DNA of 64,000 bases from Albifimbria verrucaria (lineage: Eukaryota; Ascomycota; Sordariomycetes; Hypocreales; Stachybotryaceae): assembly GCA_020081605.1 (NCBI GenBank), contig JAHREC010000045.1:2728001-2792000 (forward strand), read 5' to 3'. A program made the translations under genes and the position numbers. The notes below the pieces were generated by a model. That model saw only the letters and a list, made by a program, of their open reading frames with translations, ran no database searches and had not been told where the DNA came from. Numbering within the stretch: the stretch's first letter is position 1; the number at the start of each line of letters is the position of its first letter. Below are positions 11,215 to 22,907 of the stretch, piece by piece.

Positions 11215-12242
11215 AGAGTAGATCAGGCTTACAATCTCACCAAATCCCTACATCTATGATCATATGGAAACGTCGTAGTCCTCGAATAGCTTCTGACCTT
11301 GGGATGCTGCGTGAGGGCATTTCATGATATCAGGAGAAAACCGACTAAGTCGGTCTGATTCATGCCTTGCATTCTCATTCATGCATTTACAAGAACAGAG
11401 ATTGACATGCTCTCAGAGAATTGCTATGCTTCTATAGTGTGCATTGAGTTGCGATGTGTGATTGAAGGAATAACATGAGCTACATTTAGTGGGTATGCTT
11501 GCTTATACACCATTTGCCTTGCTTGTAATAGCATGAACTGAAGCCGAATCGGGTTAAAAACAAACAACAGGTTACAATTCGAACTCTCGTTCTTCAACTA
11601 CAGTTATATTCGAGTTGTTCAAGCATGGGGCGTCACAGGGTGAATTAGGGCTAAATCAACTAAGAGTTGAAACGTCATAGGTTGCAACATGCCATGTCTA
11701 GTACATTAAAAGGATGAAAGAAGTAAATAGAGAACTACGCATGTCTACCGACCTTCATCACCTTGCCCGGAGCGCTTGAGTAAGACGGCTGTTGAATGGC
11801 ATTGCAATATAGCATGGATAACGAAACAGCGTTACATTACCATATCCCACCAATAAATGCCAGCTAAACTTTGGAGGCTTGCATATGTTCGGGCGGCACC
11901 TAGCCGACGGAAAATAATTCTCGGATAAAAGACAATATGAACCGAAGGTCCATTATTGCCGACGGCTGCTCCCTCATCTGTGGTAACGAAGAACTATTCG
12001 ACGTCAAATCCCAATGCAAGGCCATGCGTAGAAATCAGGTCATGAGGAAAGTATTGATACATCAGGAAGATCAGCTCGTATTCCAGTCGGCAGTGTTTTC
12101 CGAGCCAATTAGAAGTAATAAGCTACGTAACATGCCTTTGTGCTCCGCGTAAGTGTGCATTTATATCTACTCATCTTGCTGCTCGTGGCTTAAACAATAC
12201 GTGTTTATTCTTGAGATAAGGCACACAAGGTAAAACAACACT
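11215..12242. other. intergenic, nothing recognised
   Basis: A 71-codon plus-strand frame at 11937-12152 has no recognisable content. The right end is the promoter of the alpha-xylosidase gene; no clear TATA box was found. Confidence 0.45.
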
Positions 12243-14715
12243 ATGAAGTTTACGCACGGTATTTGGGAAGACAGGAGAGACACAGCCATATATAATGCGA
12301 CTGAAGTGGCAGCTGTGTCATCTCCCAAGCCTGACACGTTGAGAGCACTTTGCGCAACGCGGCATGTCGCTCACCGTGGAGATACACTCAACCGGGCAAC
12401 AATCACCTTGGTAGTTTCTGCCACGGCTCCAGATATTGTTTCATGTGCAGCTACTCACTTCAAGGGTTCATTAAAAGCCTCAGAGCCACGACTGGACCTG
12501 TTCCCAGATGGTTCACAGGAGTTTGGGGACGGTGAGAAACCTTCCGTGGTGCTAGAAGCGCCGGAGAACACATCTACGCTCGCAACTGGAAATTTAGATG
12601 TCATTTTGGACAAAAATCCTTCGAGTTTCAATTTAGCCTTCAGATCTGCAACAACTGGAAAACAGCTCACGAGTATTGGTTTTCAAGGTTTGCAGTATAT
12701 TGTCGGCGCTCCAAGTCAGAGCCTGCCAGCACCTCTAGTAGCCAGCACTAAGATAGGCGATCCTTACTTCCGCCCTGGACATAACTCCAATGCAAAGCCT
12801 TACATGATCGTTAGTTTCGACCTACAAGTCGGCGAGCTTATATATGGTCTAGGCGAGCGATTTGGTCCGTTGACTAAGAATGGCCAAGAGATTGACTTGT
12901 GGAATGAAGATGCCGGCACATGCACTTTGTACAGTACGTTGAATCACAATTTGGATGGCCAACTCTAACGTAGCGAAGCGTACAAGAATATCCCATTCTT
13001 CTGGACGAATCGAGGATACGGCGTTTTTTCGACCATACCGATGTCTTATCTATTGAAGCCCAGACCGAAAGGCTCGGCAAAGTGCAAGTGTCCATACAGG
13101 GCGAGGAACTCAGATGGTTCATAATTCATGGGCCAACTCCTAAGGAGGTGAGTGGGAGTGAGCAACAATTGTTTTCATCCTAATAAAGTCTCTATAGATT
13201 CTCCGAAAGTATGCAAACTTGACTGGGAATGCTCCCTGCCCCCAGCTTGGTCTTTCGGTCTCTACTTGTCGACCTCTTTCATCACAGACTACGACGAAGA
13301 TACCGTCACAAAACAACTGGATGGAATGTCTAGTCGCGACATTCCACTCTCAGTCCTACATTTTGACTGTTTTTGGATGCGCGAATATACTTGGACAAGT
13401 TTCAAATTCGACCCACGACATTTCCCTGATGCTCAAAAGTTTCTCAGTAACCTCCATGACCGAGGGCTCAAGGTTTGCGTGTGGATAAACCCCTACATTG
13501 CGCAGGAATCAGAAGTTTTCGATGAAGCCATGGAGAAAGGCTATCTTATTAAGCGCTGCGACGATACTGTGTGGCAAGGCGATAACTGGCAAGCCGGTAT
13601 GGCTGTGGTTGACTTTACTAAGCCAGAAGCAGTCTCATGGTATCAATCGCATTTAGTCAAGCTTCTTGATATTGGTGTGGACACATTTAAGACGGACTTT
13701 GGAGAGCGAATTCCGTGGGAGGATGTGAAATTTCACAACAAAATGGACCTCGCCAAGGCCATAATTACTATTCATTCCTGTACAACAAGGCAGTCTATGA
13801 TACCGTCAAAGATCGTCGGGGTATCCATGAGGCAGCTGTGTTCGCGCGTTCCGCTACTGCAGGCGGCCAACGAATGCCCGTCCACTGGGGTGGCGATTGT
13901 GAATCAACATGGACGGGTATGTTGCAATCGCTTCGTGGGGGCTGTCACTCGGTATGTCGGGCTTTGGGTTTTGGTCACACGATATTGCCGGGTTTATTGC
14001 TCAAGGCTTGACCAACGATATACCTAATCCGCACATTTATAAGCGATGGGTACAGTTTGGCTTATTGTCATCACACTCACGACTGCATGGATCTCATACG
14101 TACAGAGTTCCATGGTTGGTAGATGAGGAAGCTGTGACAGTTTTGGCCAAGTTTTCGCGCCTTAAAAACATGCTTATGCCCTATATCTATGCAGAAGCAA
14201 TCCATTGCCATGAGCAGGGCTTACCCATGCTTCGGGCAATGGTTATCGAGTTTCCTGAGGACAGAACTTGTGCAACACTCGACGAACAGTATATGCTGGG
14301 AAACAATTTACTGGTGGCACCCATTTTCAATGATGAGGGAGTAGTAGAATACTATGTGCCCGCAGGGACATGGGTGGGTCTTCTGGATGGAAAGAAGCGT
14401 GTCGGTCCGGGATGGATTAAGGAGACATTCGACAATTCTCATCTTCCTCTGCTTGTGCGCCAGGGCTGCGGTGTACTAATTGGAACAGGTGATCGTCCGG
14501 ACTATGACTGGCCTAGGAATCTTTCCAAGATTGTCGTTGGTTTCATGGGACAAGAGGATGTGATTGAGGCTCCAGTCCCTTCAGCAACGAATTTAGGCGG
14601 ATTGGAAGGGCATGTGCGAGTTTACAAAGACGGTGAATCATCTCTCAAGACCGAGAGAACTGATGGAGAGCCTGCACCTGAGGTGCTGATACTTGGCCCT
14701 GACTCACATTTGTAG
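12243..14715 (+). CDS. GH31 alpha-xylosidase
   Basis: Removes alpha-1,6-xylose from xyloglucan oligosaccharides such as isoprimeverose; related to bacterial YicI. No signal peptide, so probably intracellular. Exons 12243-12928, 12974-13147, 13198-14715 (introns of 45 and 50 nt). The N-terminal beta-sandwich ends with GELIYGLGERFG; the barrel has FDCFWMREYTW; the nucleophile Asp is in KTDFGERIP (GAC at 13695-13697), which is the YicI-type signature; the acid/base Asp is in VHWGGDC, followed by SLRGG and SGFGFWSHDI. Four single-base losses break the frame: T run 13024-13029, C run 13234-13236, CC at 13749, G run 13937-13941. With them restored the exon sum is a multiple of three and gives about 793 residues, the usual size. 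It is followed in the same direction by a sugar porter, which suggests joint uptake and hydrolysis of a xylose-bearing oligosaccharide. Confidence 0.9.
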
Positions 14716-15269
14716 AGCTTTAGCCCGCTAGACGCATCTTCTTAGGGAGAACGATATAGAAAAGGCCGCAACAATTATGGGCAAAATCGCTCTGGTGATA
14801 TATATGTCGTGAACGCTTGTTAAGACGGTTTGGAATCAGACTGAGTAAGCTAGAGATGCCTTCCTTCGCTTCGTTTCGAGGTAGCAGTACTTACAATTTG
14901 ACAACCCTATCTGAATGCAAAAATGATCACATGGCAATTGTCCACGAATGATGTCCTATTAATAAATGGACCGCACCCCGAAACCAAGAAAAGAGCATGA
15001 AGCATGGAGTCAAACCTGCGTGCTACGCCGTCTCTATTAGCGGACAAGTAAGATTGTAGCAGGCGAAATGCCTCGGAAATAACGGCACATTCACAACGTT
15101 GCAAGATAGACCACGAATGAGAGCTGAGTCGCCCAAGACCGTAGAAAGGAAATATTTAAACGAATGAAAATTAATGACGGGATCGTCGACCCATTGATTT
15201 CATAGTCGAAACAATAAACTCAAGAACATCGATCTGAAAACATAATCCCATGTAATAGTAGTCGCAACC
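14716..15269. other. spacer and sugar-porter promoter
   Basis: 3' flank of the alpha-xylosidase gene and upstream region of the sugar porter (tandem genes). No open frame with content; no confident TATA or repressor-site cluster seen. Confidence 0.4.
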
Positions 15270-16849
15270 ATGGCCCTCACGAACCTCGCCTCTTCTGAGG
15301 CATCTGGCTATAGTTATTTGTGTGGTAAGGGGTGATCAACTTTACTTAGTGTTAAGTCTGATTCGTTTCTGTTAGCCTTCAGTGTTTGCATCGGCTCCCT
15401 GCTTTGGGGTTACGACTCAGGAATCTTCGGCACAGCCCAGGCACAGACGTACTTCAATGAGAAATTCAACCCCAGTTCTCCTGTCCTAGGTGGCATCATA
15501 TCCGTCTACACAGCAGGAGGTGCAGTCGGCTGTCTACTTTCTGGTCCAATTGGTGATCGCTTTGGACGACGCCGTACCGTTACTGTTGGAGCCGTCATCG
15601 CGGCTATTGGAACAGCTCTCCAGACAGCTGCATTCGAAACCATTATGCTTATCTTTGGTCGCCTCATCGCGGGACTTGCTATTGGCATCATTTATTTTGC
15701 TATTCCCATGTATCTATCAGAAATATCACCGCCTTCCCACCGCGGGCTTTTCGTCGGTCTACACGCACAGTTCATCGGGTTTGGCTATGCGATATCTAAC
15801 TGGGTTGGTTTTGGAATTTCCTATACCAACGGACCAGTCACAGTAAGAGTTTCCTGTGTAGTTTTATTTCATATTTGATCAGGAGGTTAACTGGGCCTAC
15901 AGTACCGCTTTCCCGTCGGTTTGCAGATTCTCTGGGCTGTGCTCCTTTTGCAATCACATTCATCATACCGGAGTCACCCTGATTCTTGATTCAAAAGGGC
16001 CATATGGAGCAAACGGAGGTGGTCCTTCGACGATTACGGACAAATCATGATCCAGATGCCCTTCAAAGGGAATTGACGCAAATGCGTGAACAAATCCAGT
16101 GGGAGCGTGAGAACGAGGAGGCATCTCTTCTGGGCATCATACGAAAACCGTCCTACAGGAAACGCTTACTTCTTGGATGCGGTGTCCAAATCGGCCAACA
16201 AATCTGCGGCATATCCGCCATTAACTATTACCAGACCATCATGTATCAGTCTCTAAACATTAGAGGTCATTTAGTACTAGCCCTAGCCGGCGTCTGGGGC
16301 ATCACAGGTCCACTGGCCAATATCTTTTGTCTAATTTGGATAATTGATCGCGTACGGCGGCGCACACTCTTCATGGCTGGGTCAATCGCCATGACCATTG
16401 ACATTGCTATCGTACAAGCTTTTGTGGCTGTCTACGGTGGGGGCAGCAATCAAGTCGCCAATGGCTTTGGCATCTTTTTCCTGATACTATTCGGTATCCT
16501 CTTTTCGCTCTCATGGAACTCTGGGGCACCTGTTTATACAGCTGAGATATTTCCTACCCAGATCCGCGCTACAGGTGGAGCTATCTCTACATTCTGGTCC
16601 TTTGTCATTCAAGTTGTGCTTGCTCAAGCTTCTCCAACCGCATTGGAGAAAGTTGGATGGCGATACTATTTCTTTTTCATTGCAATGAACCTTTTCACAG
16701 TTATCATGGTATACTTTTTCCTACCAGAAACTAAGGGCAGGTCGCTCGAAGAGATCACGGAGGTGTTTGGTGATGTATTTGTGACGCTTCATCTTAACGA
16801 GGAGCCGAAATCAGTTGGCGGATTAGAGCAGGATCAACGTGCTGGGTGA
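15270..16849 (+). CDS. MFS sugar porter
   Basis: Sugar/H+ symporter of the fungal hexose/pentose family, plasma membrane. Start ATG 15270; exons 15270-15324, 15376-15842, 15883-16849 (introns of 51 and 40 nt). Family signatures: GYDSGIFG in helix 1, GDRFGRRR between helices 2 and 3, FGRLIAGLAIG, the PESP motif after helix 6, GQQICGISAINYY in helix 7, AEIFPTQIRATG, and the terminal PETKGRSLEE. Two single-base losses (C run about 15912, T run about 15946) break the third exon. Separately, the codon after PESP, normally Arg, is TGA (15980-15982), a C-to-T change or a read error; this is not a frame problem. Corrected length about 496 residues. It follows the alpha-xylosidase gene, so xylose, isoprimeverose or a related saccharide is a reasonable but untested substrate. 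Confidence 0.85.
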
Positions 16850-17206
16850 ATCCATAATCTATGATAGGACCTGGGCTTGAAATACAGCTAGAATGCTATT
16901 GTACAAATCTTCACTTCCTGTCGTCCAGCGATTTTCATGATACATATTCTGGAAACCGGATTTCCTTGCCATTTCGCACTGATTATTCCGGAATTCGTGT
17001 TGAAGTGACTCTTCCACTGCATAACTGCGAAATTATTTAATAATTAACCTATATTTCGTGGTTGTGAACCAGAAGGGAATCAGAAGTGGACTTCAAATAA
17101 CCATGCCATCCTTTCCAACACCGGGTATAATCTGCTAGATTGCTAAACAAGCAATAGGTCTTGTGTAGCATCAATAATATCACGTCCCTATCCAAAAGGG
17201 ACATGC
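16850..17206. other. convergent 3' spacer
   Basis: Lies between the ends of the sugar porter (+) and the Zn2Cys6 gene (-). It is A/T-rich, with no open frame of interest. Confidence 0.4.
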
Positions 17207-18655
17207 CTAAACCTTTTTCAACGCCTCCTCAGTAAGTTGCACGGCTCTCTCTGGCCATTCCAGCCACTGAGCATAGCTGCCACCAAGCTGAGCTTGTACT
17301 GCAGCCAGGAGATGATTTCCCAGCCTTCCATAAACCAGGTTTCCCACATCGTACTGAGGAGGGGGCATAGTATGCCAGTATCAGAAGAGCCAGATGGTCC
17401 CTTGCCTGCAGAAACGCCACGAATGAGTTATCCATGACATATAGCCACCTCAAAATGGCTTCATCAGCAAATGATGTCTCATGAGATCCGTTGGCACTAC
17501 CGTATGTCGCCTCATACAGTTTAATTATAGTTTCGAGAGAAGCGAGGCGGCTGTCGAAGGCTTGGTGGTTAAGATGTGTGCGTATGTATTCATGAAGGCT
17601 CTCTAAAGGGTTCCTCCACTCGAGTCGTGGGAACTCTTCTCGTTCACATCTCGGACGCGTATACTTTTGATGTTCCACTTGGCGTTGGAAAGGCTCCATT
17701 AGGCCCGCACCTAAGGCTTCTGGGTTGCTGATTTCCTGGACAACACGGACACCTCTGGCTATAGGAAGCCACTTGCCAGGACGACTATGACTAACATCGC
17801 ACACGAGCAAGTCATCTGGACCACGAGGACCAGCTGCAAGGGTACACATCCCCATCAACGTTGTCGAGAGGAAAATAGCACCACAGCTTGCATCGTCCAG
17901 CCCAGGAAGCGCCTTACTCAGCCCGCCCAAGCCCAAGGAGAAATGATACTTTCCGAGTGAATGAAAGCGGGCGTTTGCTTCTTGATCATCTTTGTTCAAA
18001 TGAGCAAGGTGATATGCGGCCAGAGAAAGGGCAAGATGTAGCACAAACGTGTAACTTAGGCCGATTCGAGGAGCGTTCTGTGACCAGAACAAAGAGATAT
18101 GGCTTTGGGAACTATCAGTGAGACCGGGGCCTGTAGATATGGTCCAGTGATGCAAAAGTTCAGCTTGGGCTAAATTCAGCTCCGAAAATTCGTCAGAGTC
18201 GCTTTCTGATTCTCGACCAGGACTCACAAGCGACGCCAAGTCACTGGAGCAGGCTATCAATCTGTTGTCGTCGACGGGAGCGGCTGATTCATGCGATGCA
18301 GCCCAATCCTTCCGGGGTCGGCCACGCCCGCGGGCCGGAAGAGAAGAAGGTTGAGATTTTGTCGAGTTATGAGCCACGGCCTGTGAAGTCTTTTGCTGGG
18401 CAGATATGAGCGTGTTGCCAACGCTGGTGGTGTATATGCATTCCAGCTCAAAGCGCACACAGTTGGCGCACGCGGGCTTCACTTCATCGCACTTGACAAG
18501 GGTGGTGGTTAATACTTACATAGCATGTAGGAATGAGGAAGAGGACTGGTGCTCACCTTAACCTTGCGTCTCTTGCAGTGGATACAACCACCCCGGGACT
18601 TGCGATGGCCTATCCTTGGGGCTCCTCTCTTCCGCGCTGATGCTGTAGGAGGCAT
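17207..18655 (-). CDS. Zn2Cys6 transcription factor
   Basis: Fungal-specific nuclear regulator. Exon 1 is 18557-18655 (ATG 18655), the intron 18492-18556 is 65 nt and interrupts the zinc cluster, and exon 2 is 17207-18491. The six cysteines fall at residues 24, 27, 34, 41, 44 and 51 (C-x2-C-x6-C-x6-C-x2-C-x6-C), preceded by basic residues and followed by an AT-hook-like RGRGRPRKD near residue 87. The rest is the usual helical regulatory domain, ending in the typical WLEWPERAV segment. Two single-base losses (near 17361 and 17304) hide this C-terminus; corrected length about 461 residues. It is convergent with the sugar porter and divergent from the RTA1-like gene. It could control the xylosidase/porter pair, which is inference from position only. 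Confidence 0.85.
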
Positions 18656-19570
18656 CACTCTCATCAAATTAGATCAGAGAGCTGCTGTACGGCCCCGCAA
18701 AAGTTCTTAAGAGAGCCTGCGGCCTTGATGGGATGTGCTGAATGAGACAATTGCCCAGAGAATGATGCAGGAACAAGCCAAGTTAAGAGAAAGCGAAAAA
18801 TGATGATTTATCGGATACAGGTACGTCGACTCGCGCACAACTCCCTTACTTACGTATGTCTCTCCCCACTTTCAAAGCCACCAAGCCGCCTGGTGGCCGC
18901 GCCATGAGACCAACAAGGGGACCGGCCGTGAGCCGGACCTACCAACCCGAGTTAGATTTTTCGGATTGCAATTAGGGTATTTTCGGATTCCTGAAGGCCT
19001 CCACAGTGGGTCGGGCCTTTAGCTTAATGGCAGATCCACGTCTGGTGCTTGAGCGCGCGCTTGAGGCTTGCATGAACATGCCGACTTGCCTCCTATTCCG
19101 CCTCGTCGCTTTCGCAAAGCCTAGATTTTCTAGAAGACAAATTTGATACGCCCCACATGCAACCGATGAGATCGCCAGTGTTTGATGTGCCCATTGGTGG
19201 GTGGATCTCGTACTCTCTTGGTGTTATCGCCGGCAATTGCGAATCATTTAGACGATTTGGCGCAGTTCATAGCCACGTAGACAGCCCCATGTCAAAAGGT
19301 TTGTTCTTGATACAGGAGTACATCATCGTTTCTGCGCAATTGCTATTCCTGTGCCCGGCATACTTAAGTCGTTGAAGTCCTGCTCCAACCCATGTTCTTG
19401 ATCGTTCACCATCCATCCTACCATTTACCGCCACTGGTACGCTCTATTCTCTTATTTTCTTTTCTTAAAACCTCTCATTGATAAATCTCATTTCTCTCAT
19501 TTCTTACTTTCTGCGCTCCGTTTTCCACTCGAGTCTTGAAGGGGCAGCCCACGCTCTCCGACGTACTATC
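18656..19570. other. divergent promoter, Zn2Cys6 gene / RTA1-like gene
   Basis: 915 bp between two divergent starts. It contains CGG-N7-CCG at 18923-18935 and two direct copies of TTTTCGGATT (18958-18967 and 18980-18989) exactly 22 bp apart. A pyrimidine-rich tract (about 19440-19520) precedes the RTA1-like start. The 72-codon frame at 19157-19375 has no recognisable content. Confidence 0.45.
18923..18989. promoter_or_regulatory. CGG-N7-CCG and phased TTTTCGGATT repeats
   Basis: An inverted CGG/CCG pair with a 7-bp gap suits dimeric Zn2Cys6 binding; two TTTTCGGATT copies follow at a 22-bp period, about two helical turns. All lie 270-335 bp upstream of the Zn2Cys6 start, so autoregulation or control of the divergent gene is possible. 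Confidence 0.3.
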
Positions 19571-20531
19571 ATGACTTCCCTATCTTCGACAATACGGGCG
19601 ACGGCCCTTCGGTCCCATTGTCAATGGCACACAGATTGTTTTCTTTGAGTATCGTCCTAATAAAGGAGCCGGTTTCGCTTTTCTCGCGCTCTTCGGTTTG
19701 GCTACATTGAGCCACCTGGTGCTTTTCTTTATGCTGAGAGCATGGTTTTTTATTCCCTTCTTACTTGGGGGCATTGGTGAGTAGTTCGATGGCGCATGTA
19801 TTGATTGGGCATCTTGAACTATTACCTAACCATTTTATAGCGGAAGCCTTTGGTTACTTTGGCCGTGCTCAGGCATCCGATCGCCCTTCTGACGTTGGCC
19901 CATTTATTCTCCAAAACTTGTTGATTCTAGTGGCGGCTCCTTTCCTGGCTGCCACAGTCTACATGAGTCTCGGCCGCATTGCGAGGGCGCTTGATGCCGA
20001 AAAGCAAGCTTTTATGAGTCTTCGGTGGATGACTCGACTCTACGTACTGATCGATTTCGGTTGTATTGGCACTCAATTTGTGGGCTCTATTATACCAGCA
20101 TCAGGGGACCCAACAGCTATCAAACAGGCACGCGTCATCTTGCTTGCCGGTATCATCATTCAATTTTCCGCGCTGGCCGTATTCATGGCGCAAATTGTAT
20201 TCCTGGAGATGAAAATTGCACGGAACCCTCCCTCGTCCTCATCCGAGACCCATCAATCAAATGGCGCCGACACTTCAGAGCAATCGAGGTCACCGCTGTA
20301 CTCTTGATCGTCCGTGCAATAGTGCGAGCCGTTGAATACTTGCAGGGTCAGAACGGGGAGATCATGTCACATGAGGTGTATCTGTACGTCTTCGACGCGG
20401 CACTCATGTTGCTTGTCATGCTTGTATTTCTAGGCGTGCACCCTAAGAACCTTGTTCGTGAGTGTCTCGAATTACGAGAAGCTTTTGGAGATGTAAAGCC
20501 AAGGAAAGAAAAGCGCCGTTGCCACTGCTAG
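19571..20531 (+). CDS. RTA1-like seven-helix membrane protein
   Basis: Member of the fungal RTA1/RTM1 lipid-translocating exporter family, linked elsewhere to resistance to aminocholesterol-type compounds and to sphingoid-base export. Start ATG 19571; intron 19777-19840 (64 nt); exon 2 19841-20531. Seven hydrophobic helices are visible, with the family motifs AEAFGYFGRA in the second helix region, the TRLYVLIDFG segment, the KWRRHFRAIE loop, and RAIVRAVEYLQG preceding a helix that contains EVYLYVFDA. Three single-base C losses (near 19578, 19602 and 20248) split the frame; with them the length is 299 residues, normal for the family. Function is by homology; no local pathway partner is clear. 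Confidence 0.85.
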
Positions 20532-20671
20532 ATACATACGATAATGTTTTAGTTGCCTTTGTTACAGCGCATGGTTTTGTTTTGTTGACAACGCAATAGA
20601 GGATATAACCATTTTTATTATCGGTATAGGTAGCAAGCATTACACTCTAAGAAGAATTCTCCTTGAACATT

Positions 20672-22302
20672 CTAAAGCATCGGCTTAAGATTCTCTGCAA
20701 CAACAAATGGTGCTCCAGTTTTTGCTTTGATTTCATCGATTGTGACACCTTCCGCTATCTCAGTGAGAGTCAAACCATGGGAAAAGTCAACATTGAAAAC
20801 TCCCTGCCGTAGGTATTAGTTTTAAGTGGCTGTGGTAGACCAGAGAGACTTTACCAGTTCTGTAATGATCATAGAAACACATGCTTTGCCCGTCAAAGGG
20901 AACTCGCACTGCTTCAGTATCTTGGGGTTTCCTTTCTTGTCCGTATGTTCCATCGTCACCACTACCTTGGTCTTGGAAGGATTACTGACAAGGTCCATGG
21001 CTCCTCCGAAGCCCTTGACCTTTCCAGGAAGCATCCAGTTCGCCAAGTCACCATTAGCACTGACTTGCATAGCTCCTAGAATAGTCAGGTCGATTCTTCC
21101 ACTACGGATCATACCGAAGCTCTCCTCTGAACCAAACACAGCTGATCCAGGCTTGAGGGTAACGGTTTCTTTTCCAGCATTGATAAGATCAGGGTCTTCT
21201 TCCCCACGTTGTGGATAGGGGCCGAGACCAAGAATTCCATTTTCGCTTTGGAGTTGTACCTCAACATCCGGCCCGACAAAAGTGGGTGCTAGCATTGGCA
21301 TACCAATGCCTAGATTGGCGTACATGCCGTTCTTGAATTCTTTTGCTGCGCGACGAACGATGCGTTGTCTCTTCGCCAATGTATCTCCGGTTCCCAGCAT
21401 GCTCTTTGCTCGACTGTTCTCGCTGTTGGGATCTTGAGCAAGCGTGAGTTTTTCAATACCCTTTTCCGTGACACTCTGAATGATTCGTTTGACATAAATG
21501 CCTGGAAGGTGAACATTATCAGGTGGAATGTCTCCAGGTTCGACGATATGCTCAGCTTCCACGATAGTCTGCTTTGCGTTTCGCCCCATTGCACCATTAA
21601 AGTTGTGTGCCGCAAGTCGAAATTGGCAATTGCCAAGCTTATCTGCCTTATATGCCTTAATAAAAGCATAATCTCCGACTAAGCTATGTTCAAGAAGATA
21701 AGGCTTGCCGTTGAACACTTTGATATCTTTGGGTGGGTTGTAAAGATCTGGTGCTCCATTCGGCTTGTGTTTTACTGGTAAGTCTCCGGTTTGTACAACA
21801 GTTGCGTAGGCTGCTGGAGTGAAGAATGCTGGAATGCCTCTTCCCCAGCGGCACATCTTTCTGCCAATGTGCCTTGTGGTGTAAGTTCCAGCTCGACCTT
21901 GCCGGTCAGATACATACTCTCAAAGGTCTTGTTTTCACCAATGTATGAAGCGATCATCTTCTTGATCTGCCCCGATTTGAGCAGCTTTCCCAAGCCACTG
22001 GCATCAGTACCGGCGTTGTTAGAAGCAACTGTCAAATCTTTGACGTCCTTCTTTGCTACCTCATCAATCAGTGTATCAGGAACACCACAAAGTCCAAATC
22101 CACCACAGAGAAGGGTGGTGCCACTCTTCATATCCTTCAAGGCCTCTGCAGCTGATGGGTATATCTTATTGATTTCCGCACGTACTGTGGAAACACTAAA
22201 ACTTCTTGCAAGTTTAACCTGAACAAAATCCTGCTGAGGCATGCGTATTAGCCCATTGTGTCTAAGAGTATGTTTGCTAATGAGAGCTCGCTTTAGATCC
22301 AT
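20672..22302 (-). CDS. succinyl-CoA:3-ketoacid CoA-transferase, mitochondrial
   Basis: Activates acetoacetate with CoA from succinyl-CoA in the mitochondrial matrix. Exon 1 is 20855-22302 (ATG 22302), the intron 20804-20854 is 51 nt, and exon 2 is 20672-20803. The basic, Ser-rich leader ([13 protein letters not shown]) looks like a matrix-targeting peptide. The alpha-subunit half has [13 protein letters not shown]; the beta-subunit half starts around residue 295 ([11 protein letters not shown]) and carries the catalytic Glu in [10 protein letters not shown]. Both halves are fused in one chain, as in eukaryotes. One G is missing at about 21846 ([13 protein letters not shown]); corrected length 526 residues. 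It is divergent from a thiolase gene 0.6 kb away; together these would turn acetoacetate into two acetyl-CoA. Confidence 0.92.
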
Positions 22303-22907
22303 TATGGAAGGAAACTCTGGCTGTTCCCACCCATTTCGAGGTGATATGCATCCTGAAGATGGGCTGTTATTTGTTCAATCGGATACAAGGGCAAGTACTG
22401 CAAATTAACTCATTGATCTTAACGTGACTGACAGAGAGGATTGTCATTGAGATTGTATAGACGAGTGCAAGATCTCATACGCAAAGTATATGAATTAATG
22501 CCAAGGGATCATTCACAGCTACATGTTGAGTGGAGTCGTCAACAGAAATAACTGACTAAACTGGCTCGTCTCCTGTCTCACCTAATACTCGGGAATCTAC
22601 CGCGGAAAATAGCCGATGAGGAGCTATTCTCAGGCATCGTCTACTACGTACTAGGCTAGGGGCTAATAGTCTCAAGTTTGATCCCAATTTTAATACCATA
22701 CTTTTAATGGAAAACGTGTATCTATGTCGGCACCATACCACGGAGTTCTGCCGTGCCATGTCAGGCGACTCAAGGGAGCTATCCAACTGGGTTGAATTAC
22801 GGCAAGGAATCCAAACCGCCCTAAAATCTATTGCTTTGCAAGCTAATCTATACCACTTGATCTCCCCAAATACTATTGGCACTCTTGACGTGTATATGCT
22901 CATTATT
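22303..22907. promoter_or_regulatory. shared promoter, CoA-transferase / thiolase
   Basis: 605 bp between two divergent translation starts of consecutive steps of acetoacetate use. No FarA/FarB-type CCTCGG or CCGAGG core was found by eye. The open frame running upstream of the thiolase ATG (22707-22907) is not conserved-looking. Confidence 0.4.

Noticed and set aside
22707..22907. 67-residue N-terminal extension of the thiolase
   Set aside because: The family-typical start is MSFPRGLSAI at 22908; the extension looks like untranslated promoter DNA that happens to be open.
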